A stretch of 64,000 bases of DNA, taken from positions 2,950,001-3,014,000 of the forward strand of contig NZ_AP026708.1 of the NCBI RefSeq assembly GCF_026000375.1, in the 5' to 3' direction. The position numbers and the translations under genes were made by a program. The stretch's first letter is position 1, and each line of letters opens with the position of its first letter. The notes beneath the pieces were generated by a model. That model saw nothing but the letters and a program-made list of their open reading frames with translations. It made no database searches and had not been told where the DNA came from. This DNA comes from Pseudodesulfovibrio portus (lineage in GTDB: Bacteria; Desulfobacterota; Desulfovibrionia; Desulfovibrionales; Desulfovibrionaceae). Below, piece by piece: positions 1 through 8,607 of the stretch.

Positions 1-240
1 CTCCAGGGGACCCCGGCCCGGAAATTCGTCGCGCGCGCCGCCGAAAATGGCGAAGTGCGCGTTTTCGCTGGGCAGGGCTTGCCCGAACCGGGTGGCGTGG
101 TACAGCCCGGTGCCGCCCAAGGCGGCCAGCCGGTCGAGAAACGGCGTGCGGGCCGCCTGAAGGGGAGTGCGGTCGTCGAACTGCGCATGGGAGCGGTCCC
201 CCAATCCGTCAAGAAGAATGAGGAGACACTTCTCAGGCAC
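1..240 (-). CDS. 2,3-bisphosphoglycerate-independent phosphoglycerate mutase-like protein (ApgM-type), 5' part
   Basis: Only the first 80 codons are inside the window; the gene runs off the left edge. The protein begins VPEKCLLILLDGLGDR, a typical alkaline-phosphatase-superfamily metal site with Asp11, followed by TPLQAARTPFLDRLAALG, which is close to the archaeal-type cofactor-independent phosphoglycerate mutase family. The expected catalytic serine region reads LPSENAHFAIFGG (Ser58), where family members more often have S-D-T-A-H, so substrate specificity may differ. The start is GTG with GGAG about eight bases upstream; no in-frame ATG was seen nearby. Family assignment is good; that it really acts in glycolysis is inference. 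Confidence 0.72.
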   Translation of the reverse strand, partial: MPEKCLLILLDGLGDRSHAQFDDRTPLQAARTPFLDRLAALGGTGLYHATRFGQALPSENAHFAIFGGARDEFPGRGPLE

Positions 241-350
241 TGCGCGCTCCGTGGCAAGGCGGGGTTGTATTGATGAAGTCAATGCGTGTCATAAAATGAA
301 TCGACTATATGAAGTTGCGTTTCCGGGAGGCACGGATCATAATCCCTATC

Positions 351-953
351 ATGCGCATGGATCTTCACGTTCATTCCACCTGCTCCCCGTGCAGCTGCAT
401 GGAGCCTTCGGATATCCTTTCCCACGCCCGGGCCAAGGGCTTGGACGGGGTGTGCTTCACCGACCACAATACTACCGAGGTCTTGGCACAAATTCACGAA
501 GGTTTCCAGCCCGACGGACTGTTCGTCGCCGTGGGCATGGAGTACTCCACGCCGCAGGGGGATTTTCTGGTTTTCGGCGACGTGGAATTCCTGCCGGACG
601 GGTTGACCGGCAACGCCCTGCTGCTCCGGGTTCGCGATCTCGGCGGCGCTGCGGTGGCCGCCCACCCGTTTCGGGCCGGTCGTTCGGTGGATCCGTCCGT
701 GTTCCATGCCGGGCTGTGTCATCTGATCGAGGTGGATAACGGCCGGAATTCGCCGGACGAAAACGAACGGGCCAGGTCCCTGGCCTTGGGCCGCAGCATG
801 ACCTCCGTGGCCGGTTCCGACGCCCACCGGCTCGACGAACTGGGGCGCTATCCCACGGAATTCACGATTCCCGTCCGGTCCCGTGCCGATCTGGTGCATG
901 CCCTGAATAACGGCCTGTGCCATCCCGCCCGCCCCTGTCGAATGGCGATCTGA
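351..953 (+). CDS. PHP-domain metal-dependent phosphoesterase-like protein
   Basis: A 200-residue protein consisting of a PHP (polymerase and histidinol phosphatase) fold. The N-terminus has the metal-binding pattern D-L-H-V-H-S (His6, His8), followed by GVCFTDHN with a second metal-binding Asp-His, and the C-terminal part has AGSDAHRLDELG. These are the usual metal ligands of the family. Substrate is unknown; stand-alone PHP proteins include nucleotide and polynucleotide phosphoesterases. ATG at 351 is chosen because the protein then starts MRMDLHVHS; a GGGAGG lies at 326-331, rather far upstream, and an in-frame ATG at 309 lacks any ribosome site. It is divergent from the phosphoglycerate-mutase-like gene across about 110 bases. 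Confidence 0.82.
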   Translation: MRMDLHVHSTCSPCSCMEPSDILSHARAKGLDGVCFTDHNTTEVLAQIHEGFQPDGLFVAVGMEYSTPQGDFLVFGDVEFLPDGLTGNALLLRVRDLGGAAVAAHPFRAGRSVDPSVFHAGLCHLIEVDNGRNSPDENERARSLALGRSMTSVAGSDAHRLDELGRYPTEFTIPVRSRADLVHALNNGLCHPARPCRMAI

Positions 954-1025
954 TCCCTTCCCTTTCCCCACGCTTATCTGTCCCCCCTGTCCCGCCGCCG
1001 GTCGCGGAAGGATGTCTTATGCCCT

Positions 1026-1072
1026 TTTTCCACAGAAAGTCGCATCGACCTTGTGGAAAACCCTGTGGAAAT
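1026..1072. promoter_or_regulatory. cluster of three DnaA-box-like 9-mers
   Basis: TTTTCCACA at 1026-1034, its complement TGTGGAAAA at 1052-1060 and TGTGGAAAT at 1064-1072 lie within 47 bases. The first two fit the relaxed DnaA box TTWTNCACA and the third differs slightly. They sit just upstream of the cbpA promoter. Binding by DnaA is inference; the pattern could be chance in an A/T-richer spacer. Confidence 0.35.
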
Positions 1073-1097
1073 CATCCGAAATCTTTTTGGAAACGAC

Positions 1098-1125
1098 TTG
1101 ACACATTGTCCGGGCGGATTATTTT
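1098..1125 (+). promoter_or_regulatory. putative promoter of cbpA-cbpM
   Basis: TTGACA at 1098-1103 and TATTTT at 1120-1125, 16-base spacer. The grpE promoter candidate has the same -35 hexamer and the same spacing, with TATTTG as -10, which suggests that the two chaperone units may use a shared promoter type. Confidence 0.5.
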
Positions 1126-1171
1126 AAGCGAGCACCGGAAAATAGATTTATCACTGAAGGAACACGTTCGC

Positions 1172-2146
1172 ATGGAATATAAGGACTACTACAAACTTCT
1201 CGGAGTTTCCCGCTCCGCCTCCAAGGATGAGGTCAGCAAGGCCTTCAAGAAACTGGCCCGCAAATATCATCCCGACCTCAATCCCAATGATGCCGGAGCC
1301 GAGGCCAAGTTCAAGGAGATCAACGAAGCCTACGAAGTCCTCAAGGACGAGAAGAAGCGGAAGCTCTACGACCAGTTCGGCTCCAACTGGGAGCACGGTC
1401 AGAACTTCCAGCCGCCGCCGGGCTATGAGAACATGGACTTCGGCGGTTTCGGCGGATTCGCCGGCGGCGGGTCCGGGGCCGGGTTCTCCGACTTTTTCGA
1501 GACCATTTTCGGCGGTGGTGGCGGCTCGTTTCGCGGCGGCTTCCAGCAGGGCGGTTATCAGCAGGGCGGTTTCCAGCAGCGTCCCCGGCGTGGGGCGGAT
1601 GCCGAGGCGTCCTATGAGCTGACCCTGGAAGAGGCCTATCGCGGCGGCAAGAAGTCCATCACCCTGCAGGAGCAGGTCCATGGCCCCGAGGGCGTTCCCC
1701 GCATGACCACGAAGACCCTGGAGGTCACGGTGCCGCCCGGCATCAAGGACGGGCAGAAGATTCGGCTGGCCGGCCAGGGCAATCCCGGCATGAGCGGCGG
1801 GCCCAAGGGCGACCTGTACCTCAAGATCCGGCTCATGCCGCACCACATGTTCAAGGTGGCGGACGCGGACATCATCCTCGATCTGCCCCTGGCCCCGTGG
1901 GAGGCCGCATTGGGCGCGAGCCTGCGCATACCGACCCTGGACGGCGCGGTGGAGATGAAGATCCCGCCGGGCATCGGATCGGGAAAGAAGCTGCGCATCA
2001 AGGGGCGCGGCCTCGGGTCCGGGGCCAAAAAGGGCGACCAGTACGTGCGCATCATGATTCAGGTGCCGGAGCGGCTGTCCGAGGCCGAGCGAGAACTCAT
2101 GGAGAAGCTGCGCGCCGCATCCGAGTTCAAGCCGAGAACGTTTTAA
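1172..2146 (+). CDS. cbpA: DnaJ-class co-chaperone CbpA-like
   Basis: A 324-residue DnaJ-family protein. Residues 1-70 are a J domain with the HPD tripeptide at 33-35, needed to stimulate the ATPase of DnaK. A Gly/Phe-rich linker with GGFQQ/GGYQQ repeats spans about 85-140, and two beta-barrel substrate-binding domains follow. There is no CxxCxGxG zinc finger, which separates it from classical DnaJ and makes it CbpA-like (type II). The ATG at 1172 has AAGGA about ten bases upstream; the reading frame is open further upstream but that part looks non-coding. The next gene, ten bases downstream, encodes its likely modulator CbpM. DnaK and GrpE are encoded 10 kb away. Confidence 0.92.
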   Translation: MEYKDYYKLLGVSRSASKDEVSKAFKKLARKYHPDLNPNDAGAEAKFKEINEAYEVLKDEKKRKLYDQFGSNWEHGQNFQPPPGYENMDFGGFGGFAGGGSGAGFSDFFETIFGGGGGSFRGGFQQGGYQQGGFQQRPRRGADAEASYELTLEEAYRGGKKSITLQEQVHGPEGVPRMTTKTLEVTVPPGIKDGQKIRLAGQGNPGMSGGPKGDLYLKIRLMPHHMFKVADADIILDLPLAPWEAALGASLRIPTLDGAVEMKIPPGIGSGKKLRIKGRGLGSGAKKGDQYVRIMIQVPERLSEAERELMEKLRAASEFKPRTF

Positions 2147-2155
2147 GGGGGGGCC

Positions 2156-2491
2156 ATGACCACCAAAAGACTACAGGAAATGATTTTGCAGCTGCCCGGC
2201 CTCAATCTGCCGGAGCGCAGTGAATACGTCGCCTGGGCGCAGCTCGTGCAGCTGACCTCCATCCAGCCCTCGGAGATCGCCGAACTGGTGGATCTGGGCT
2301 GGATCAGTCCCAAGAAGACCTCCGCCGAGGAATACCTGTTTCGGTTGCGCGACGTGTACCGCATCCACAAGCTCATGCGGTTGGTCAAGGACCTGGACGT
2401 GACCTTTGACTCGGGCTCCATCATCGTCGACCTGCTCGACCGGGTGGAGGAACTGGAAAAGGAAGTTGAAGAGCTCAGAAGGCTCGTATGA
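2156..2491 (+). CDS. cbpM: chaperone modulator CbpM-like protein
   Basis: A 111-residue, mostly helical protein resembling the MerR-like CbpM family. An N-terminal helix-turn-helix-like segment is followed by DVYRIHKLMRLVKDLDV, typical of CbpM, and a C-terminal coiled coil rich in E-x-x-E/L repeats (VEELEKEVEELRRL). In enterobacteria CbpM binds the J domain of CbpA and blocks its action on DnaK; the same role is inferred from the direct cbpA-cbpM order. A G-rich ribosome site (AAGGGGGGGC) precedes the ATG. Its stop codon overlaps the left end of the inverted-repeat element at 2490-2617. Confidence 0.8.
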   Translation: MTTKRLQEMILQLPGLNLPERSEYVAWAQLVQLTSIQPSEIAELVDLGWISPKKTSAEEYLFRLRDVYRIHKLMRLVKDLDVTFDSGSIIVDLLDRVEELEKEVEELRRLV

Positions 2492-2617
2492 GAGCACTGC
2501 ATAATTGCCCTCTGGCTGCGTTGTCGCCAAAAAGCTCAAACTCTCGCGTGCAGGAGGTACGCGTCGATCTTGATCTTTTTGCCGCGCCTTGCCGGCGAAC
2601 AATTCTACAGCACTCTT
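2490..2617. repeat. 128-bp long imperfect inverted repeat (MITE-like or palindromic intergenic element)
   Basis: The ends GAGAGCACTGCATAATTG (2490-2507) and CAATTCTACAGCACTCTT (2600-2617) pair at 13 of 18 positions, and the inner arms CAAAAAGCTCAA and TTGATCTTTTTG continue the stem to an apex GCGTGC-aggag-GTACGC. As RNA the whole element would fold as one long hairpin between cbpM and clpB. The layout resembles non-autonomous palindromic repeats of bacteria. No second copy was seen in this window. Confidence 0.55.
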
Positions 2618-2685
2618 GGAAGAATGATCCGGAATAAATTTTTTTACCAAGCAGTGGTTTCATTAAATAAAAGGGGGTATCGATA

Positions 2686-5283
2686 ATGGATCCGAATACC
2701 TTTACGAAAAAGACGCAGGACGCCGTGTCCGAGGCCCAGAATCTGGCCATCCGAAACGGTCACCAGCAGATAGATTGTGAACACCTCATGCACGCCCTGG
2801 TGGCGCAGGATCAGGGGCTGGCAGGCCAGATTCTGCGAAAGCTGGGCATTGCGCCCGACGCCTATCTGGGCGCCGTCGACGCCGAGATCGCCAAGATGCC
2901 GAGCGTGTCCGGTCCCGGGGCGCGCCCGGACCAGATCATGATCACGCCGCGCATGCAGAAGACGTTGGTTGCGGCCGACGACATGCGCAAGCGCATGAAG
3001 GACGAGTACGTGTCCGTGGAACACGTCTTCGTGGCCCTCATGGACGAGGGATCGAACACGGGCGTGGGCCGCGTGAACAAGCAGTTTTCCCTGGACAAGA
3101 ACAAGGTCCTCGGGGCGCTGGAAGAGGTGCGCGGCAAGCAGCGCGTGACCTCGGACAATCCCGAGGCGACCTACGATTCGCTCAAGAAGTACGGCCGCGA
3201 CCTGGTGGAGGAGGCCCGTTCAGGCAAGCTCGATCCGGTCATCGGCCGCGACTCCGAGATTCGCCGCGTCATCCGCATCCTGTCGCGGCGCACCAAGAAC
3301 AACCCGGTGCTCATCGGCGAGGCGGGCGTGGGCAAGACGGCCATCGCGGAAGGGCTGGCCCAGCGCATCGTCAATGAGGACGTGCCCGAGGGCCTCAAGA
3401 ACAAGACCGTGTTTTCCCTGGACATGTCCGCGCTCATCGCCGGGGCCAAGTACCGTGGCGAGTTCGAGGAACGGCTCAAGGCCGTGCTCAAGGAGGTGGC
3501 CGAGTCCGCCGGGCAGATCATCATGTTCATCGACGAGATGCACACCATCGTGGGCGCGGGCAAGACCGACGGGGCCATGGACGCTGGCAACATCCTCAAG
3601 CCCATGCTGGCGCGCGGCGAGCTGCACTGCATCGGCGCGACCACCATCGACGAATACCGCAAATACATCGAGAAGGACCCGGCGTTGGAGCGCCGTTTCC
3701 AGACGGTGCTGGTGGAAGAGCCCAACGTGGAGGACACCATTTCCATCCTGCGGGGGCTGCGGGAGCGGTTCGAGGTGCACCACGGCGTGCGCATCGCGGA
3801 CAGTGCCATCGTGGAGGCCGCCGTGCTCTCCAACCGGTACATCACCGACCGGCAGCTCCCGGACAAGGCCATCGACCTCATCGACGAGGCCGCAGCCCTG
3901 ATCCGCACCGAGATCGATTCCCAGCCCTATGAGCTGGACAAGGCCAATCGCCAGATCATGCAGCTCGAGATCGAGCGCGAGGCCCTCAAGCGCGAGTCGG
4001 ACAAGGCGTCCCGCGAGCGGCTCACGGGGTTGGAGAAGAAGCTGGCGGAGATCAAGGAACATCAGGCTGCGCTGCTCGCCCAGTGGGAGAACGAAAAGTC
4101 CGGCATCGAGCGGCTTCGCTCCATCAAGGAGGCCATCGAGACCACCCGGCGCGAGATAGACGAGGCCAAGCGCGTGCACGACTACAACCGCGCCGCCGAA
4201 CTGGAATACGGTCGCCTCAATACCCTTGAAAAGGACCTTGAAGAGCGCAACCGGGAACTGGAATCCGGGGACACGCAACGCATGGTCAAGGAGGAGGTCG
4301 GCCCGGACGACGTCGCCCAGGTCATCGCCAGGTGGACCGGCATCCCGGTCTCCAGGCTCATGGAAGGGGAGCGCGAGAAGCTGCTCAAGCTGGCCGACGT
4401 GCTCCACGAGCGGGTCATCGGCCAGGACCAGGCCGTGCAGGCCGTGGCCGACGCGGTGCTGCGCGCCCGTGCGGGCCTCAAGGACCCGAGCAGGCCCATC
4501 GGTTCGTTCATCTTCCTCGGCCCCACCGGCGTGGGCAAGACCGAGCTGTGCAAGACCCTGGCTTCGGCCCTGTTCGACACCGAGGAGAACATGGTGCGCA
4601 TCGACATGTCCGAGTACATGGAGAAGCATACCGTGGCCCGGCTCATCGGCGCGCCTCCGGGTTACATCGGCTATGACGAGGGCGGCCAGCTCACCGAGGC
4701 CGTGCGCCGCAAGCCGTATTCGGTCATCCTGTTCGACGAGATCGAGAAGGCGCACCACGACGTGTTCAACGTCCTGCTGCAGATTCTCGACGACGGCAGA
4801 TTGACCGACTCTCACGGCCGTACCGTTGATTTCAAGAACACCATCGTCATCATGACCTCCAACCTCGGGGCCGAGTACATGCTCGACGGCATCGACGAGA
4901 CCGGGGAGTTCAAGGTGGGCGTGGAAGATCAGGTGATGGAGGTCCTGCGCCGCCATTTCCGGCCCGAGTTCCTCAACCGGGTGGACGAGACCGTGCTCTT
5001 CAGGCCGCTGTCGAGGGAACAGCTCATCGGCATCATCGACCTGCTGGCGGCGGGGCTGCGTTCCCGGCTGGAAGACCGCAAGATCACGCTCGAACTCACT
5101 GACAAGGCCAAGTCCTTCATCGCGGCTTCCGCCTACGACCCGAGCTTCGGGGCGCGCCCGCTGCACCGGTATCTCCAGGCCAACCTGGAGACCCCGCTGG
5201 CCCGCCTGCTCATCGGCGGCGAGCTGGAGGAGGGGGCCACGGTGACCGTGGACGAGAAGGACGGTGGACTGGTTTTCGAGTAA
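2686..5283 (+). CDS. clpB: ATP-dependent disaggregase ClpB
   Basis: An 865-residue Hsp100 chaperone that, with DnaK/CbpA/GrpE, rescues aggregated proteins in the cytoplasm. Visible in order: the N-terminal Clp repeat domain; the first AAA+ module with Walker A GEAGVGKT and the pore loop segment [14 protein letters not shown]; a long charged coiled-coil middle domain (about residues 410-530) that is specific to ClpB; the second AAA+ module with GPTGVGKT and [13 protein letters not shown]; and a C-terminal D2-small domain. Length is normal for the family. A strong AAGGGGG ribosome site precedes the ATG. Upstream TTGGAA with an A/T-rich stretch 15-16 bases later (from 2616) may be its promoter, but this is weak. 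Confidence 0.97.
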   Translation: MDPNTFTKKTQDAVSEAQNLAIRNGHQQIDCEHLMHALVAQDQGLAGQILRKLGIAPDAYLGAVDAEIAKMPSVSGPGARPDQIMITPRMQKTLVAADDMRKRMKDEYVSVEHVFVALMDEGSNTGVGRVNKQFSLDKNKVLGALEEVRGKQRVTSDNPEATYDSLKKYGRDLVEEARSGKLDPVIGRDSEIRRVIRILSRRTKNNPVLIGEAGVGKTAIAEGLAQRIVNEDVPEGLKNKTVFSLDMSALIAGAKYRGEFEERLKAVLKEVAESAGQIIMFIDEMHTIVGAGKTDGAMDAGNILKPMLARGELHCIGATTIDEYRKYIEKDPALERRFQTVLVEEPNVEDTISILRGLRERFEVHHGVRIADSAIVEAAVLSNRYITDRQLPDKAIDLIDEAAALIRTEIDSQPYELDKANRQIMQLEIEREALKRESDKASRERLTGLEKKLAEIKEHQAALLAQWENEKSGIERLRSIKEAIETTRREIDEAKRVHDYNRAAELEYGRLNTLEKDLEERNRELESGDTQRMVKEEVGPDDVAQVIARWTGIPVSRLMEGEREKLLKLADVLHERVIGQDQAVQAVADAVLRARAGLKDPSRPIGSFIFLGPTGVGKTELCKTLASALFDTEENMVRIDMSEYMEKHTVARLIGAPPGYIGYDEGGQLTEAVRRKPYSVILFDEIEKAHHDVFNVLLQILDDGRLTDSHGRTVDFKNTIVIMTSNLGAEYMLDGIDETGEFKVGVEDQVMEVLRRHFRPEFLNRVDETVLFRPLSREQLIGIIDLLAAGLRSRLEDRKITLELTDKAKSFIAASAYDPSFGARPLHRYLQANLETPLARLLIGGELEEGATVTVDEKDGGLVFE

Positions 5284-5305
5284 CCGCAGGTCGTTCAAGA
5301 ACAAT

Positions 5306-5336
5306 AGCGCCCGGCTTTGCCCGGGCGCTTTTTTTT
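5306..5336 (+). terminator. intrinsic terminator of clpB
   Basis: Stem AGCGCCCGG / CCGGGCGCT with loop CTTTGC and an eight-base T tract, 23 bases after the clpB stop. Confidence 0.9.
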
Positions 5337-5383
5337 GCGCGGTTCTTTACAAAAACCTCTTGAAGGATTAATCACGGTAAGCA

Positions 5384-6253
5384 ATGGATTATACAAGGCT
5401 TCCTGTGATTGCGGTATTTGTTGTCCTGGTTGCCGTCCTGATGGCGGCGCCGGTTGTCCATGGTCGCGACCTTCGGGCAAAGGCGGAGATGCCCACTCTG
5501 GTCGTCGTCCATTCCGACAATACCCCGCCGCTTTCCTTCAAGGGCATGAACTTCACCCCCAAGGGGCTGGTGTTGGATTTCTGGAAGGCGTGGTCCGTGC
5601 AGACCGGCATAGGCGTCACGGTCGTGCAGACGGATTGGCCCAACTCCCTGAGGATGATGCGGGAGGGGACCGCCGACGTGCACGGGGGGCTCTATTACAC
5701 AGAGAGCCGTGACGCCTTTCTCGACTTTTCCATCCCGATCCTGAAGCAGAAGGCGACGCTGTTCGTGCGCGCCGACCTGGACATTACGGACATCTCGGAT
5801 CTCCGGGGCCGATACGTGGGCGTACTGGAACAGGGGTATTCCCAATCCTGGCTCAGGGAGCACTATCCGGAACTCAAGCGCAAGCCGTACAAAAACTCCC
5901 GGCATATGGTAGAGGGTGCCCGGGCGGGCGAGGTGGATGGACTGCTGACCGAGTACGCGACGTTGGTTTACCAGCTCGGCTCCACGGGGCAGTCCAGGGA
6001 CTTCGTGCCCCTGCAGAGCCTCTACGAGGAGACCCTCAAGGCCGCTGTCGCACAGGGCAGGGCCGATCTCCTGGAGTTGGTGGATCAGGGCATCCGGGAC
6101 ATGGGCGAAGAGCAGCGACGGAAGATTTACGAGCGCTGGATCATTCCCGACGACGCCCTTCCCGGATGGCTGTGGCCCGCTGCGGGCGCCGGGTTGATTG
6201 CGCTCATCATCGGCCTGGCGGCGGTGTTTTCGGGCGGTCTGCGGCGCGAATAG
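5384..6253 (+). CDS. family-3 periplasmic solute-binding domain with C-terminal membrane anchor
   Basis: A 289-residue protein with an N-terminal signal/transmembrane segment (about residues 7-24), a type-3 extracellular solute-binding domain (LVVVHSDNTPPLSFK..., GTADVHGGLYYTESRDAFLDFS, GRYVGVLEQGYSQSWL), and a second hydrophobic helix (about 263-284) after WERWIIPDD-type closing residues. It ends five residues after that helix. The same arrangement is seen in the sensor half of BvgS-like kinases and GGDEF proteins, but here no output domain follows. No ABC transporter permease or ATPase is adjacent. It may be a membrane-tethered receptor for a separate partner or the remnant of a larger sensor; ligand unknown. 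Confidence 0.75.
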   Translation: MDYTRLPVIAVFVVLVAVLMAAPVVHGRDLRAKAEMPTLVVVHSDNTPPLSFKGMNFTPKGLVLDFWKAWSVQTGIGVTVVQTDWPNSLRMMREGTADVHGGLYYTESRDAFLDFSIPILKQKATLFVRADLDITDISDLRGRYVGVLEQGYSQSWLREHYPELKRKPYKNSRHMVEGARAGEVDGLLTEYATLVYQLGSTGQSRDFVPLQSLYEETLKAAVAQGRADLLELVDQGIRDMGEEQRRKIYERWIIPDDALPGWLWPAAGAGLIALIIGLAAVFSGGLRRE

Positions 6254-6289
6254 ACCGTTTTGCAATGGTGCCGAAAGGGCTTGACTTTC

Positions 6290-6334
6290 ACCTCGGCTTA
6301 TTGAGAAGTTGCGCCTTCAACTTTCAGCCGAGGT
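6290..6334 (+). promoter_or_regulatory. hairpin enclosing the ribosome site of the Bcr/CflA exporter
   Basis: ACCTCGGCT (6290-6298) and AGCCGAGGT (6326-6334) are perfect nine-base complements, with an inner AAGTTG/CAACTT stem. The 3' arm contains GAGG, the likely Shine-Dalgarno, four bases before the ATG at 6338. The structure would hide the ribosome site, as in translationally controlled resistance genes; the inducer is unknown. It could instead be a DNA dyad for a repressor. Confidence 0.5.
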
Positions 6335-6337
6335 ACC

Positions 6338-7495
6338 ATGCCCAACCTGCTTTTTCTTTCCATCCTGGCCGCTTTCCCGGCCATGGCGATCGATATGTAT
6401 CTGCCCGCCATTCCCATGCTGCAGGAATTGTGGGGCGTGCCGTTTGGCGTGGTCAACCGGTCGCTGGTGATCTTCATCGTCACCTTCAGCGTCTTTCTGC
6501 TTGTCCACGGCCCGCTGTCGGACCGGTTCGGGCGTCGGCCGGTGCTCTTCGGCGGCATACTGCTGTTCATCCTCGGCAGCATCCTGTGCGCCGTTGCCCC
6601 GTCCATCACCGTATTGTTGGCGGCGCGAGCCCTCCAGGGTGCCGGGGCGGCCTCGGCGTCCTCCCTCTCCCTGGCCCTGTCCAAGGACCTCTACGAGGGC
6701 GCGGAGCGGCAGAAGATACTCGCCTACATCGGGGTCATCATGGCGTTCTGCCCCATGTTTGCCCCCACCCTGGGCGGAGCGATCCTCAAGTTCGCTTCCT
6801 GGCACTGGATATTCGTCACCCAGGCATGCCTGGCCCTGATCGGGCTGTACGGCGTGTTCCGGCTCAAGGAGCCGCTGGCGGAATTCACGAGGGGCGGGGT
6901 CCTGGCCGTGGCCGGGCGCTACCTGACGGTGTTCAGGAACGTGCCGTTCACCGTGCTGTCCACGGCATTCGCCCTGATGGTCCTGCCGCATTTCGGATTC
7001 ATCGGTGGTTCCACGGATATCTTCATCAACGGATTCGGCATGTCCGAGCAGATGTTCGGCGTCTATTTCGCCGTCAACGCCTTCGGCCTGATGGTGGGCT
7101 CGTTCACCTGCACGCGTTTGGCCGGGGTGGTGCCCCCCATGCGGATTCTCTACTCTTCCCTCTGCATCATGCTCGGGGCCGGTGCGCTGATGCTCGTTCT
7201 CGGGGGCGGCTCGCCGCTGACCGTCACCGTTCCCATGGTCTGCATCACGTTCGCAGTGGGCTTTTCGCGGCCCATCGCCAACTCCATGATCCTTGACCAT
7301 GTGTCCAAGGACGTGGGCGCGGCCTCCGGGGTGATCACCTTCGAGATGTTCTTCGTGGGGGCCATGTCCATGGAGCTCATCTCCCTGGAGTGGGCCCACA
7401 AGTTCGCCGTGCTCGGCGTCCTGGCTCTGGCCGGTGCGCTGATTCCCCTGCTGACCTTGCTCGTCATGCGGGCGGCGGAACGCAGAAAAGCCTAG
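6338..7495 (+). CDS. MFS exporter, Bcr/CflA multidrug-resistance family
   Basis: A 385-residue inner-membrane transporter with about twelve hydrophobic segments. The family pattern is clear: FPAMAIDMYLPAIPML in helix 1, the MFS loop motif GPLSDRFGRRPVL between helices 2 and 3, and RALQGAGAASASSLSLALSKD in helix 4 to 5, all typical of the Bcr/CflA drug:proton antiporters. Substrate cannot be read from sequence. Its ribosome site lies within a hairpin (6290-6334), suggesting post-transcriptional control. The gene converges on, and overlaps by four bases, the minus-strand hydrolase gene. Confidence 0.88.
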   Translation: MPNLLFLSILAAFPAMAIDMYLPAIPMLQELWGVPFGVVNRSLVIFIVTFSVFLLVHGPLSDRFGRRPVLFGGILLFILGSILCAVAPSITVLLAARALQGAGAASASSLSLALSKDLYEGAERQKILAYIGVIMAFCPMFAPTLGGAILKFASWHWIFVTQACLALIGLYGVFRLKEPLAEFTRGGVLAVAGRYLTVFRNVPFTVLSTAFALMVLPHFGFIGGSTDIFINGFGMSEQMFGVYFAVNAFGLMVGSFTCTRLAGVVPPMRILYSSLCIMLGAGALMLVLGGGSPLTVTVPMVCITFAVGFSRPIANSMILDHVSKDVGAASGVITFEMFFVGAMSMELISLEWAHKFAVLGVLALAGALIPLLTLLVMRAAERRKA

Positions 7496-8475
7496 CCCAG
7501 TATTTCCGTCAGAAAGGACGCGGCCCGCTTTTCGGACCAGTAGACGTTGCCGTTGCCGGTGAGCACGAATCCCACGTGGCCGCCGAAGTCCGGCATCTCG
7601 AGAAACAGGTCGGGGTTGGCCTCGGCCTCTCGCCGGGGGTAGCAGGACGGCGACATGAACGGGTCGTCCAGGGAATTGACGACCAGGGCGGGCACGGCGA
7701 CGTTCGGCAGGAATTGCAGGCAGCTCGATTTGGCGTAGTAGTCCGCAGCGTCCCGGAACCCGTTGGCCGGGGCTGTGAACCGGTCGTCGAAGTCGCGCAG
7801 GGTGCGAATGCCCCTGAGCAGTTCCGCATCCACCCGGCCAGGGAACATGGCCGCCTTGTCCCGTATCTTTCGGCTCAACCCCCGCATGAAGTACTTGAAA
7901 TAGAGTTTGCGCGAGGGCAGGGCGAGCACCTGCTCGCAGCCGTCCAGATCGCAGGGCACGGAAAAGACCGCCGCCGCCTTGACCGCGTCCGGCACCTTTG
8001 CCGGGTCTTCGCCCAGGTACTTGAGAATCTGGTTGCCGCCCATGGAAAAACCGATCAGGGCCGCCGTGTCGTATCCGCCCGCGTCCAGGCAGTGGGCGAT
8101 GACCGCGTGCAGGTCGCCCGTCTCGCCGGAATGGTAGCACCGCTCCAGCCGGTTGGGCTCGCTGCTGCATCCGCGTTGGGACCAGCAGACCGCATCGAAA
8201 CCGAGTCCGGTGGCCATGAGGGCCATGCCGAGCACGTATTTTCGGCGCGAGTTTCCTTCCAGGCCGTGGCTGATCACCACCACGCCGCGCGCCGGGCCGG
8301 TTTGCGAACTGTGGAGGTCGTAGTCCAGGAAGTCGCCGTCATCGAGTTCCACGCGGCGGGTTTCCGGTTCGGGCAGGACCGGGGGCGTCCGCAGCAGGGA
8401 CGGGTACAGGGTGGACACGTTGCCGAAGCGGAAGGGCGGGCTGGGACGGTAGTCCGGCGTTGGCAGTATGGGCAT
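7492..8475 (-). CDS. alpha/beta-fold hydrolase, YheT family
   Basis: A 327-residue protein of the YheT/YMC0 hydrolase family. Seen are the oxyanion-hole region VVVISHGLEGNSRRKY, the nucleophile elbow GFSMGGN (serine), the acid region VVNSLDDPF and the late histidine in DFGGHVGFV, giving a full Ser-Asp-His triad. The segment CWSQRGCSSEPNRLERCYHSG is characteristic of this family. Natural substrates are not established for most members; esterase activity is likely. It overlaps the 3' end of the exporter gene by four bases in convergent orientation. Confidence 0.85.
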   Translation of the reverse strand: MPILPTPDYRPSPPFRFGNVSTLYPSLLRTPPVLPEPETRRVELDDGDFLDYDLHSSQTGPARGVVVISHGLEGNSRRKYVLGMALMATGLGFDAVCWSQRGCSSEPNRLERCYHSGETGDLHAVIAHCLDAGGYDTAALIGFSMGGNQILKYLGEDPAKVPDAVKAAAVFSVPCDLDGCEQVLALPSRKLYFKYFMRGLSRKIRDKAAMFPGRVDAELLRGIRTLRDFDDRFTAPANGFRDAADYYAKSSCLQFLPNVAVPALVVNSLDDPFMSPSCYPRREAEANPDLFLEMPDFGGHVGFVLTGNGNVYWSEKRAASFLTEILG

Positions 8476-8607
8476 GGCAATGTGTACGACCGTGTCCGGC
8501 GGATGTCAAAACATCGCCAAGGATTGAAAACGATTGCCTCAAGGTGCCATGGTTCTGTATCATGTCGGGACGCGCCGCTGGTGGCGTGCGGAACCGAGGA
8601 GCCCTTT

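Noticed and set aside
7390-8607. Open upstream extension of the M29 aminopeptidase frame
   Set aside because: It runs antisense through the YheT-like gene and would double the normal family length; the TTG at 8608 has a strong ribosome site.
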